A DNA stretch of 64,000 nt from Anaerolineae bacterium. Its GTDB lineage: Bacteria > Chloroflexota > Anaerolineae > Promineifilales > Promineifilaceae. Position 1 is the stretch's first letter; each line of letters begins with the position of its first letter. Positions 16,604 through 24,550 of the stretch are shown piece by piece. A program made the translations under genes and the position numbers. A model generated the notes under the pieces. The model was not told where the DNA came from. It searched no databases and saw only the letters and a list, made by a program, of their open reading frames with translations. The DNA lies in the NCBI GenBank assembly GCA_030425205.1, contig JAUIAP010000007.1:62001-126000 (forward strand). Direction: 5' to 3'.

Positions 16604-17382
16604 GAATTCAATATAAATTCCGCGTATGGAATCGTGTAGACGACCTCATGCCCGATGCGATGACCCGTGTAGCCAGCCTCACCGTAGGCGGTGCCGTGAT
16701 CGGCGCAGAGGATGACGAACGTTGGGCCGCGCCGTTGCAGCGTTGCGAAGAGGGGGGGCAGTTGGGAATCGACATAGGCGAGCGCGGCTTGTTGGGTGGC
16801 GGGACTGTCTTCTGTCGCGCCATCGGCGAAGATGCAATTTGGTTGATGCAGCGCGGAGATGTTGATAAAGAGGAAAAAGCGTTGGTCGCGTGGGAGGGCG
16901 TTGAGCGAGTGGATCGCTTGGGTGATTTGGTGACGAGTGGAATCGGCCGATGTGACCCCCATCTCAACCGTCCAGTGGCTTTCGGCAAACAGATCGGGCA
17001 GCACGCGACCGAGTGGCGACTGCTTGTTAAAAAACCCAACCCCGCCAATACAGATCGTGTGGTAGCCATTGGCGGCCAGTCCGCTCACGATGTCAGGTGC
17101 ATCAAACACAACCGTTTCAGTATCGGTCGTTTCGCTGCCGGGAAAGCGAGCGGCAAAGTGGCGTGGATGGCGACCGGGTGCAAGCGGGGTCGGCAGAAAG
17201 CCCGCGAAAAAGGCGTGATGCGCGGCATAGGTGAAGCTGCCCGGTGTGTGCCGCGCCTCCCAACCAGCGGGGAGATAGCGTTGCAAAAAGGGCGTTTCCC
17301 CCGCCGCCAACGCGCTGCGTGCCACGTCGAGCCGCAAGGTGTCGAGCGTCACAAAGAGGAGGTTGTGTTGCTGCAAAATCAT
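16600..17382 (-). CDS. STM4013/SEN3800-family hydrolase (sulfatase fold)
   Basis: This is a 260-residue member of the alkaline phosphatase/sulfatase superfamily. The N-terminal metal-site motif is LLFVTLDTLRLDVA, with Asp in DTLRLD. The C-terminal metal ligands are in VILCADHGTAYGE and TGHRIGHE. The usual Cys/Ser-x-Pro-x-Arg sulfatase signature is replaced by PGSFTYAAHHAFFAG. The catalytic nucleophile is therefore uncertain, with Thr or Ser of this segment as candidates. It overlaps both neighbours by four bases (ATGA at 17379-17382 and 16600-16603). The likely chemistry is hydrolysis or transfer of a phosphate, phosphonate or sulfate ester; the substrate is unknown. Confidence 0.87.
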   Translation of the reverse strand: MILQQHNLLFVTLDTLRLDVARSALAAGETPFLQRYLPAGWEARHTPGSFTYAAHHAFFAGFLPTPLAPGRHPRHFAARFPGSETTDTETVVFDAPDIVSGLAANGYHTICIGGVGFFNKQSPLGRVLPDLFAESHWTVEMGVTSADSTRHQITQAIHSLNALPRDQRFFLFINISALHQPNCIFADGATEDSPATQQAALAYVDSQLPPLFATLQRRGPTFVILCADHGTAYGEAGYTGHRIGHEVVYTIPYAEFILNS

Positions 17383-18506
17383 TTTAACTCACAAAGCGCC
17401 ATCTCATAGGTGTCCATGCCGTTGACGCGCACCGTCGGCAACAGGTCGCCAAAAGCGTTGAGTTCCAGCACATAGTGGTGGTGGAAGTTGGTCGTGAAAA
17501 GGAGATCGACGCCCGCGTAATGTGCGTCAGGAAAACAGGCGACGGCGCGTTCACAGGTTGCCTGCGCGTCGCGCCAACGCGCCATGCCAATCTGTGCGAT
17601 CAGCGTTTCAATTGGCGCGCGGTCGTTGAGTAGGTGCAAGTTGGTGAAGGGGGTGTGGCTGAGTCGCACAATGCTGTGTTGCGCCTTGCCGTTGATGACA
17701 ACGACGCGCACATCAAACTGCTGCCCCGCGAGGCTCGCTTTGGGGAGCCAGCGTTCAACGTGGACACGTTGGCGACAAAGCGTGTCGATGAGGCGGGAGA
17801 TTTCGGCCGAATTGCGCACCACGCGAATCCGTCTGCTGTTAAACAGTCGCCCCCGTGCATCTCGTTCGATTGTCGTCGTTACCTTCTCCTGCTGCCCGTT
17901 TGTCTCATAGGCGATGATGCCCGCTGCACTTGAGCCATGCGCGGGTTTGATAAAGACGCGCCGCATATCGGCCGATTGCAGCGCGTCACGCAGCTGTGCA
18001 TAGCTGTTGATGGGTGGGAGCAGAGGCGCGATTGGAATATCGGCCGATTGTAAGACGCGCTGTGTCGCCCGTTTGTCAAACATCGTGCGAATGGCGTTTG
18101 TGCCGTTCATGATGCGGTGGGGCGGGGCAGTTGTGCGCTGGTCGTCGATCAGGTCGAGCGCAGCACACAGCCCGAGATACCATTGCCGCGTCGAGAAGAG
18201 TTGCCCCTTTTCAAGGGGAAGATCGGGCGTCTTCGCATAGTCATCTTCGACAAGCGGTCGGCCAAGTCTGAGCAGGTGGCGGTTAGATTCGGCCGATTTG
18301 CCCGGTGACTCGATCCGCAAAATATCCCCCGCGTGCAAACAGTCGGCCAGTGCCACACGCCCCCCCAACAGATCGCTATATGTGACCACTTTGGCAGCGG
18401 GCAAGCTGCGGCGGGAGAGGGCGGCTTGAAACAGTTGAATGCGGCGATCATCGGCCGATCCCACCACAACGAATCTACTCACCGACTGCGACAAATCGCC
18501 AATCAC
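17379..18506 (-). CDS. STM4014-family protein (ATP-grasp-like)
   Basis: This is a protein of up to 375 residues with an ATP-grasp ligase-like architecture. It has an N-terminal Rossmann-like segment (VVVGSADDRRIQLFQ), a central lysine/glycine region VFIKPAHGSSAAGIIAYE like the ATP-grasp lysine and glycine-rich loop, and a C-terminal YVLELNAFGDLLP with the acidic/Asn metal ligands. ATP-grasp enzymes join carboxylates to amines, so a peptide-bond or similar ligation step in this pathway is plausible. The longest start is GTG 18506, overlapping STM4015 by 32 bp. GTG 18482 (MSRFVVVGSA) overlaps it by eight bp and may be the real one. No clear ribosome site decides. Confidence 0.83.
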   Translation of the reverse strand: MIGDLSQSVSRFVVVGSADDRRIQLFQAALSRRSLPAAKVVTYSDLLGGRVALADCLHAGDILRIESPGKSAESNRHLLRLGRPLVEDDYAKTPDLPLEKGQLFSTRQWYLGLCAALDLIDDQRTTAPPHRIMNGTNAIRTMFDKRATQRVLQSADIPIAPLLPPINSYAQLRDALQSADMRRVFIKPAHGSSAAGIIAYETNGQQEKVTTTIERDARGRLFNSRRIRVVRNSAEISRLIDTLCRQRVHVERWLPKASLAGQQFDVRVVVINGKAQHSIVRLSHTPFTNLHLLNDRAPIETLIAQIGMARWRDAQATCERAVACFPDAHYAGVDLLFTTNFHHHYVLELNAFGDLLPTVRVNGMDTYEMALCELK

Positions 18507-19386
18507 CGTCGTTATCGTCTTGCCGGTCGCTCACGTCAACCGCAATTGGCATCCCGCGCAACGCCGTCATCATATCCTGCGAAAGATAGTGACGATGTAG
18601 GTCGAGTTTCTTCAGGCCGCGTACCCGTTCTGAGTTTAGAATCGCCCGTCCCCCTGCATCGGTCAGCGTGCCGAGTGAGAGGTCGAGCGTTTCGATTTGA
18701 TCGAGCAGAGGCGCATTGACGAGCGTGGTGGCGATCTCATCCGCGATCTGCGCGTTGCGTAGACCGAGATAGCGCAAATTCGGAAAGATGTTTTCGGTCA
18801 AGAGCGGCGCGAAGTTGTCAATTTCAACGCTGCGTCCATACTCTTCCGTTCCGATCCACAGTTCGAGATGGGTCAGGTTGGGCAGGTTCGATTGCAGAAT
18901 GTCCTGCACAACTTCATAGTTGAGTCCACCCGTTTCGACAATCAAGTGGGTGAGGTTGGGGTGATCAATTCGGCCGAAACGCAGCCCGTTTCCGCCACGC
19001 GCCCCGAAGTGAGTCAGCGCAGGATACGCCGTAAAGAGTGCGCCAAGATTGGATTGATTAATCCACGAAATTTCATTCTCTTCGTAGGTCATGTCCCCAA
19101 TGAAAAGGGCGTGCAGATTCGGCCATCGAGCAGCCACATTGACCAGATGCTCCACCACAAAGGCCGATGTTCTGTCATATTTTTCGCCCATCCATGCCCC
19201 AGCGACAAAGCCATGCAGTTGCCCTACCAGCGGATCGTCGATCAATTGGATGAACCGTTTTTCCCAATCTGTGTCGTCCCAGCCGACGCTGATACGATAG
19301 ATTACATTGGGATCTTCAATCCCTTTTTCTGTGTCAAAGTTGTGAACAGGATGGTCTGCAAATTCGGTCAGGTGTTTTGAAATCAT
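18475..19386 (-). CDS. STM4015-family leucine-rich-repeat protein
   Basis: This is the first gene of the STM4011-4015 cassette. The 303-residue protein opens with a family-typical segment (SKHLTEFADHPVHNFD) and continues as degenerate leucine-rich repeats, for example LPNLTHLELWIGTEEYG, FPNLRYLGLRNAQIAD and IETLDLSLGTLTDAGG. No enzymatic motif is visible, so it is more likely a scaffold or recognition subunit. It starts at ATG 19386. A perfect TTGACA lies upstream on the same strand at 19442-19447 (reading to TATGCT at 19417-19422), which could promote the whole five-gene unit. Confidence 0.87.
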   Translation of the reverse strand: MISKHLTEFADHPVHNFDTEKGIEDPNVIYRISVGWDDTDWEKRFIQLIDDPLVGQLHGFVAGAWMGEKYDRTSAFVVEHLVNVAARWPNLHALFIGDMTYEENEISWINQSNLGALFTAYPALTHFGARGGNGLRFGRIDHPNLTHLIVETGGLNYEVVQDILQSNLPNLTHLELWIGTEEYGRSVEIDNFAPLLTENIFPNLRYLGLRNAQIADEIATTLVNAPLLDQIETLDLSLGTLTDAGGRAILNSERVRGLKKLDLHRHYLSQDMMTALRGMPIAVDVSDRQDDNDGDWRFVAVGE

Positions 19387-19416
19387 GTTGCGTTTGCGTG
19401 ATTAATGGTTTCAAAT

Positions 19417-19447
19417 AGCATAACACAGTTCCCACCTACCGTGTCAA
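19417..19447 (-). promoter_or_regulatory. possible promoter of the STM4015-STM4011 operon
   Basis: TTGACA (19447-19442) and TATGCT (19422-19417) on the minus strand are separated by 19 bp, a little long for a sigma70 promoter. They end 31 bp before the STM4015 start codon. The -35 match is perfect and the -10 is 4 of 6. Confidence 0.35.
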
Positions 19448-19568
19448 AAATGGCGATTGCGCCAACCGATTCTTTTAGGCGAAGCTGATTTGTCTCAATT
19501 GAGATTTGGGGCTATTAATATGGGTTCCGAGCGAGTCACTATTTAGGATTTACGCCCGTAAAAAACGA

Positions 19569-19633
19569 GCCACGAATTTCACGAATTACACGAATTGGGT
19601 AACTTTGTTCGTGCAATTCGTGAAATTCGTGGC
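19569..19633. repeat. long hairpin of CACGAAT units between divergent genes
   Basis: A 26 bp stem (19569-19594 with 19608-19633) has a single mismatch that would be a G-U pair in one RNA strand. The loop is 13 bases. The arms are built from repeated CACGAATT units. The hairpin sits 30 bp before the BTAD regulator start and 180 bp before the STM4015 start. It could be an RNA switch in the regulator leader or a mobile palindrome. Confidence 0.75.
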
Positions 19634-19662
19634 AACAAATCAAGTCGTAACTCCTGTGTGTC

Positions 19663-22395
19663 ATGGTACAAGTTAAGCTTTTTGGACATCCACAAGTCAG
19701 TGTTGATGGCAGCCCTGTAACCGATTTTTTGTCGAATAAGGTGCGGGCGATACTCTATCGGCTGGCGTATACGGAGGGGGCGATCCCGCGTTCGCAGCTT
19801 GCCGCGCAATGCTGGGGGGATGTGCCAGAGAAGCAGGCCAACAAAAATTTGCGGCAAGCCCTCTACGATATCCAGCAGCAAGTGCCGCTCGTGGTGACGC
19901 GACAGACGGCGGCCTTGGAGGGGCTGGTCGATGCGCGGGCGTTTCTGGCGGCAATTGCAAATGGCGAACACCAGCAGGCATCCGACCTCTACACAGGCGA
20001 TCTGCTGATCGATTTCAGCGTCAATGATGCCCCAGACTTCATGGCGTGGTTGGATGCAACCAGACAACAAATGCGGCAACTCGCATTACGTGCATTGCAG
20101 ACAGTGCTGCAACGCACTGACCTCTCACACGATCAACGCATGACGTGGCTTAAACAAGCGGTTGCGCTTGAACCCATGGGGGAGCGGTTGCAGCGTGCGC
20201 TGATCGAACAGTTGGCGCGGGCGGGGGAGTTCACAGCCGCCCTTGCACAATATGAACAGCTGCACACGGCAATGGCTGAGACGCTAGGCGTTGCGCCCAC
20301 AGCAGAAACGACACGCCTTGTTGCCAAAATTAAACGCGCACAGCAACGCGGCAAGCCCACCCATTCGACAGGCGCAGCGATTATCGGCCGAAATCAAGAA
20401 CTGTCCCAACTACAAACATGGCTCGCCAATGGGGAACGCCTGATCACCATTTGTGGGCCCGGCGGTATCGGCAAAACGTCGCTGGCAAATGCGCTTGTCG
20501 GCGATGCCAATCCGCTTGACGATCTCTATTTTGTTGCGCTGGCTGATGCCGAATCGTTCGAGGACGCATTAACACAGATCGCCACCGCCTATGGGCTGCC
20601 CTCCCAGTCGGCGCAACAGCTTGTCCAACAGCTTACAGGCGTACTGATTCTTGACAATTGCGAACAGTTGATGGGGGAGCAGTTTGTCGCGTGGGTGGTG
20701 GCAGCGTTGGCCGCCGCGCCACAGTTGCAGCTCGTCCTGACCAGTCGGGAGCAGCTTTTTTTGCAGCATGAGCGCGTGCTGCTGCTGGACGGATTGCGCG
20801 ATGAGGATGAGGCCATTGCGCTCTTTGTGCAGAGTGCGCGACGGGTTGATGATGCATTTCGGCCGAATCGCGCCACCCTGCAACAGATCGCCGCGATCGC
20901 TAAGCAGGTGGACGGACTGCCTTTGGCGCTCGAAATTGCGGGGTCGCTCGTCAATCAGTTTTCTGTTGCCACCATTGCCGCAAAAATCGGCACGGCCGAG
21001 ACGGACGATCTGCCCGACCGTCAGCGCAGTCTACAGGCGGTGTTTGATTATTCGTGGGGATTGCTGACATCGGCCGAACGCCAACTGTTTATCAATCTCG
21101 CCATTTTTAGGGGCAGCTTTGACCTCGCCGCCGCCAAGTCAATCACGGGCGCAAAACCACTCACTTTGCGCGCCTTAATTCATAAGTCACTGCTGCAATT
21201 TGATCCCAACAGCGGTCGCTATACCCAGCACGACCTGCTGCATCAATACGCCAGCGGCAAGCTGTCTGAGCGCACCCAGTTACAAGCCGCCCATACAAAC
21301 TACTATGTCAACTTTTTGGCGCAGCGCGTGACCGCTGTGCAACAAAATGATAGCGCAGCACTACGCGAGATTGCGGCCGAATATAGCAACATCCGCGCCA
21401 TGTGGCTGCACGCTTGTGAACAGCGCGACCAGATGGCACTCTTCCGCTGTTATCTGCCCTTCACCTACTTTTTAGAGGAGACGTGGCGACACAAAGAGGC
21501 GCAAACGCTCTTTCAAATCGCGCAAAATCAGTTCGACCAAGAGCCAAACGCGCCAGATGCACAACAACCGTTTTTGGTCGGTGCATTTGCGCTGGCATTG
21601 GCCAACAGCACGGCGCGACTGGGTGACTATGTCGCGGCTAGACAGTTTGCAGAACGGGGGCTGGCCATCTCCAACGCGCAAAATATCCAGTTGGGCGTGG
21701 CGCATGGACGCTTGCTGATGGGGCGAATTGCGTTGTTAGAAGGGGAGTGGCAATCGGCCGAAACACACCTGCGCGCACTTGACCAAATCGGCAGAAATTC
21801 ACCCTTTGCACTGACTGTGGCGCGCGGACAGTTGCGGCTCGCTGAAGCCCTGTTTGCGCAAGGCAAAATGGCAGCGGCAACGGCGAAATTACACGACGTG
21901 CTGCCCCACTTGCCTGAACGTGGCGCACTCTACGCCCACCTGCTGCTCGGCGAGATGCTGCAAGATGAATACCATTGGGAACAGGCAGTTGCCCTAGCCG
22001 ATGTGCTGCAACAGCCGAGTTTGCAGGTGGAGGCGCGACTGGCGATTGTGCCACACAAAGTGACGCTGGGTGCGCTCACTGAGGCACGTGCGCTGCTGGC
22101 TGAGATTGAACGGCGGGAGGCGTGGCTGGTGTTCTATGCGTTTGATCTGCTGCTGGTGCGGGCGACGCTGCAAACAGCGATAGGCGACTACCAAACCGCG
22201 CACGACCTATTGCAGCAGGCTGAAACACAAGCCGCTGCGCTGCAATCGATCCGCGCTCAGTTACGTGTGCAGTATCAGCAGGGCGTTTTGCTTGCTGCAC
22301 GGGGCTTACAACAACGCGCCGAACAACTGCTGGCACAGGTCGCCCAACATCCAAACGCCCACTGGCGCGAACGTCAGCCTCTGCCACCTGCCTGA
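19663..22395 (+). CDS. BTAD (SARP-like) transcriptional regulator with NB-ARC-type ATPase and TPR region
   Basis: This is a 910-residue cytoplasmic regulator. Residues 1-90 form an OmpR-like winged-helix DNA-binding domain (MVQVKLFGHPQVSVDGSPV, RSQLAAQCWGD). Residues 95-235 form the bacterial transcriptional activator domain, with YTGDLLIDFSVNDAPDF and WLDATRQQMRQLA. An ATPase follows with P-loop GPGGIGKTS (about 264-272) and a LILDN Walker B stretch. The C-terminal half is TPR-like helical repeats (about 540-900). ATP-dependent signal sensing by such proteins is established for AfsR-type regulators; the ligand here is unknown. The 3' end overlaps hydantoinase B by 22 bp tail to tail, so the two transcripts would interfere. 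A 26 bp-stem hairpin lies just upstream. Confidence 0.9.
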   Translation: MVQVKLFGHPQVSVDGSPVTDFLSNKVRAILYRLAYTEGAIPRSQLAAQCWGDVPEKQANKNLRQALYDIQQQVPLVVTRQTAALEGLVDARAFLAAIANGEHQQASDLYTGDLLIDFSVNDAPDFMAWLDATRQQMRQLALRALQTVLQRTDLSHDQRMTWLKQAVALEPMGERLQRALIEQLARAGEFTAALAQYEQLHTAMAETLGVAPTAETTRLVAKIKRAQQRGKPTHSTGAAIIGRNQELSQLQTWLANGERLITICGPGGIGKTSLANALVGDANPLDDLYFVALADAESFEDALTQIATAYGLPSQSAQQLVQQLTGVLILDNCEQLMGEQFVAWVVAALAAAPQLQLVLTSREQLFLQHERVLLLDGLRDEDEAIALFVQSARRVDDAFRPNRATLQQIAAIAKQVDGLPLALEIAGSLVNQFSVATIAAKIGTAETDDLPDRQRSLQAVFDYSWGLLTSAERQLFINLAIFRGSFDLAAAKSITGAKPLTLRALIHKSLLQFDPNSGRYTQHDLLHQYASGKLSERTQLQAAHTNYYVNFLAQRVTAVQQNDSAALREIAAEYSNIRAMWLHACEQRDQMALFRCYLPFTYFLEETWRHKEAQTLFQIAQNQFDQEPNAPDAQQPFLVGAFALALANSTARLGDYVAARQFAERGLAISNAQNIQLGVAHGRLLMGRIALLEGEWQSAETHLRALDQIGRNSPFALTVARGQLRLAEALFAQGKMAAATAKLHDVLPHLPERGALYAHLLLGEMLQDEYHWEQAVALADVLQQPSLQVEARLAIVPHKVTLGALTEARALLAEIERREAWLVFYAFDLLLVRATLQTAIGDYQTAHDLLQQAETQAAALQSIRAQLRVQYQQGVLLAARGLQQRAEQLLAQVAQHPNAHWRERQPLPPA

Positions 22396-24110
22396 TCACG
22401 CAAGGTCGCAGTTGCCGCCCAATCGACGGCATAATGCTCGGGCAGACGCACCAAACGTTCGCGCTCCCCCGCATAGTTGATGACGACCCCATATTCCGCG
22501 CGTGCCGCCGCAATCGAAACATACCCGTTCACCACATCAGCCAACACGTGTTGCGGGTCACGCAAAAATGGCGCCCCATAGCCGCCACCGCCGGGTGGAT
22601 TTAGCTCAATCTGGTCTTTTGCATCCATCCACAAGATTGTTTTGGGTGGGGCCGTCGCGCCATTGCGCTTGAATTCGCCCACATCGCCAGCTTGTCCGCC
22701 CATCACCCCTTGCGCGGCAAACTGTGTCCGATCCACCAAGCTAGAGACGCTCCAATCCTGCTCTCCCAAATAGGAGAAAGTCGCATTCTGGCCGAGACCG
22801 CCGCGAAATTTCCCTGCGCCGCCAGAATCGACGCGCAACGCCCGCTGATGCTGAACGAGCGGGGCAAGCGTTTCGATCACTTCGGCGGGAACGCTGCCAA
22901 CGCCGCTCGGAAAACCTGTCGTGTTTAGCCCATCTTTTGAGGGACGCGCCCCCGTGCCGCCTAACTGGAAGACGGTGATGTTGCTGCCCTTGCCTGTTTG
23001 CGGGAAGGTCGCACGCCAGACGCTCATCCAGCCGGGATCTGCGCCACCCGCCAACACACGGTCGGGGATGACCTGCGCCAATGCGCCAAAAATTGCGCTC
23101 GGCAGGAAATGTCCCACGAGATGCCGCGATGCGACGGCGGCCGGTTCGACACAGTTGAGAATACAACCTTCGGGGGCGGTGATGTGGACAGGTCGGAAGG
23201 CACCTTCATTGTGCGGCACTTCGGGGCTAATTGCCGCCTTCATCGCAAACGAGGCGTACCCTTTTGTGTAGTTGAGAACGACGTTGATCCCGCGACTGCT
23301 TTGCGGTGATGATCCAGCAAAGTCGATGTAGATGTCTGCATCTTCTACCGTGACAGCGACGGCGATTTTGAGCGGGGATTCAAAGCCATCGGCCCACAGT
23401 TCATGTGTCCAGCGGCCGTTTGGCAAGGCGCGGATGGCATCGCGCATGGCGGCTTCTGATCGGCCGATAATCTCATCCGCCAGCGGATCGATCGTCTCCA
23501 GCCCAAACTCTTCCATCATCGCCAACAAACTGCGTGCGCCGACGGCGTTACTCGACGCTTGTGCATAGAGATCGCCAACCGTCTCATCGGGCGTCCGCAC
23601 GTTGGCACGGATTATCTGGAAAAGGATTTCGTTGGGTTCGCCGCGATCAAACAGCTTCATAATCGGAACGCGCAACCCTTCTTCAAACACTTCGCGGGCT
23701 TCGGCCGATAATATCTTCCCCCCAATATCGGGCGAGTGACAGCAGTTGGCAAAATAGGCGACAATCTTCTCGTCTCGAAAAACGGGGGTCAGCACCGTAA
23801 AATCATTGATCTGCCCGGCCGTCTGCCATGGATCATTGGTCACAAGCACGTCACCGGGCTTGAGCGTTTCAGGTGGAAAGGTGTTGAGAAAGTGGATTGC
23901 GCCTGTCGCCATCGGGTTGATATGTCCCGGCGTGCCGGTCAGCGATTGGGCGATCATGTTGCCGCGCGTGTCGAACACGCCGCACGCCAAATCGAGCGAC
24001 TCGCGCACAATCGTGCTGAACGCCGTGCGGATCAGCGTCGTCTGCTGCTCGTTCGCCACCGAGAGCAAACGATTCCAAAGAACTTCGAGTTGTATTGCGT
24101 TTAATGTCAT
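22374..24110 (-). CDS. hyuB: hydantoinase B / N-methylhydantoinase B-type subunit
   Basis: This is the second subunit of an ATP-dependent hydantoinase or oxoprolinase-type enzyme, 578 residues, normal for the family. Recognisable segments are ESLDLACGVFDTRGNMIAQS and GTPGHINPM near the start. Further on are PGDVLVTNDPW and the glycine-rich PPGGGGYGAP near the C-terminus. It is the last gene of the operon and its ATG overlaps the GNAT stop codon (ATGA). With HyuA it should open a cyclic imide such as hydantoin, N-methylhydantoin or 5-oxoproline with ATP. The sarcosine-oxidase-like neighbour favours an N-methylhydantoin route. Substrate assignment is inference. Confidence 0.9.
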   Translation of the reverse strand: MTLNAIQLEVLWNRLLSVANEQQTTLIRTAFSTIVRESLDLACGVFDTRGNMIAQSLTGTPGHINPMATGAIHFLNTFPPETLKPGDVLVTNDPWQTAGQINDFTVLTPVFRDEKIVAYFANCCHSPDIGGKILSAEAREVFEEGLRVPIMKLFDRGEPNEILFQIIRANVRTPDETVGDLYAQASSNAVGARSLLAMMEEFGLETIDPLADEIIGRSEAAMRDAIRALPNGRWTHELWADGFESPLKIAVAVTVEDADIYIDFAGSSPQSSRGINVVLNYTKGYASFAMKAAISPEVPHNEGAFRPVHITAPEGCILNCVEPAAVASRHLVGHFLPSAIFGALAQVIPDRVLAGGADPGWMSVWRATFPQTGKGSNITVFQLGGTGARPSKDGLNTTGFPSGVGSVPAEVIETLAPLVQHQRALRVDSGGAGKFRGGLGQNATFSYLGEQDWSVSSLVDRTQFAAQGVMGGQAGDVGEFKRNGATAPPKTILWMDAKDQIELNPPGGGGYGAPFLRDPQHVLADVVNGYVSIAAARAEYGVVINYAGERERLVRLPEHYAVDWAATATLRDQAGGRG

Positions 24111-24550
24111 TTTATATGGCTAACTCGTTCAACGTCGTTCACCGCCTGATAACCAATTGCAACGTAGAATTTAGATGCGGCTTCCGTTGGTGTGAACAGT
24201 TGTAGTTGACGAAAATGCTTAAATCCACCCTCTTCGATTACGCGCATCATCGCACGCCCAATCCCTTGTCCACGCAAAGTTGGATCGATATAGAGATGTC
24301 GAATTCGGCCGATTTTCTCATCGGTAAAGTAAGGGTCGATATTGATCCCGCCAATGGCGACTAACTTTTCATCGAGCCAGCCAGCGTATAGTGCTTCACC
24401 CGGCCGATCAAAGCGATTGGTGCCTTGCGCAAATGCTTCCGCAAGGCGCGTCAACATGGTGAAACCCTCCGCCTGTGCACGGGACGCTAGTTCGGCAAAA
24501 CCATCTGGTAACTGTTCAATTTGTCTGATTTGTAAAGGTGGCGTTGTCAT
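24107..24550 (-). CDS. GNAT-family N-acetyltransferase
   Basis: This is a 147-residue acetyltransferase with the acetyl-CoA loop RGQGIGRAMM preceded by the IRHLYIDPTLRG strand. It is a single GNAT domain of ordinary size. It is wedged between hydantoinase A and B with four-base ATGA overlaps on both sides, so its expression is coupled to theirs. It may acetylate an amino-acid or amine intermediate of the pathway, or be a passenger that the operon acquired. The acceptor substrate cannot be read from the sequence. Confidence 0.88.
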   Translation of the reverse strand: MTTPPLQIRQIEQLPDGFAELASRAQAEGFTMLTRLAEAFAQGTNRFDRPGEALYAGWLDEKLVAIGGINIDPYFTDEKIGRIRHLYIDPTLRGQGIGRAMMRVIEEGGFKHFRQLQLFTPTEAASKFYVAIGYQAVNDVERVSHIK

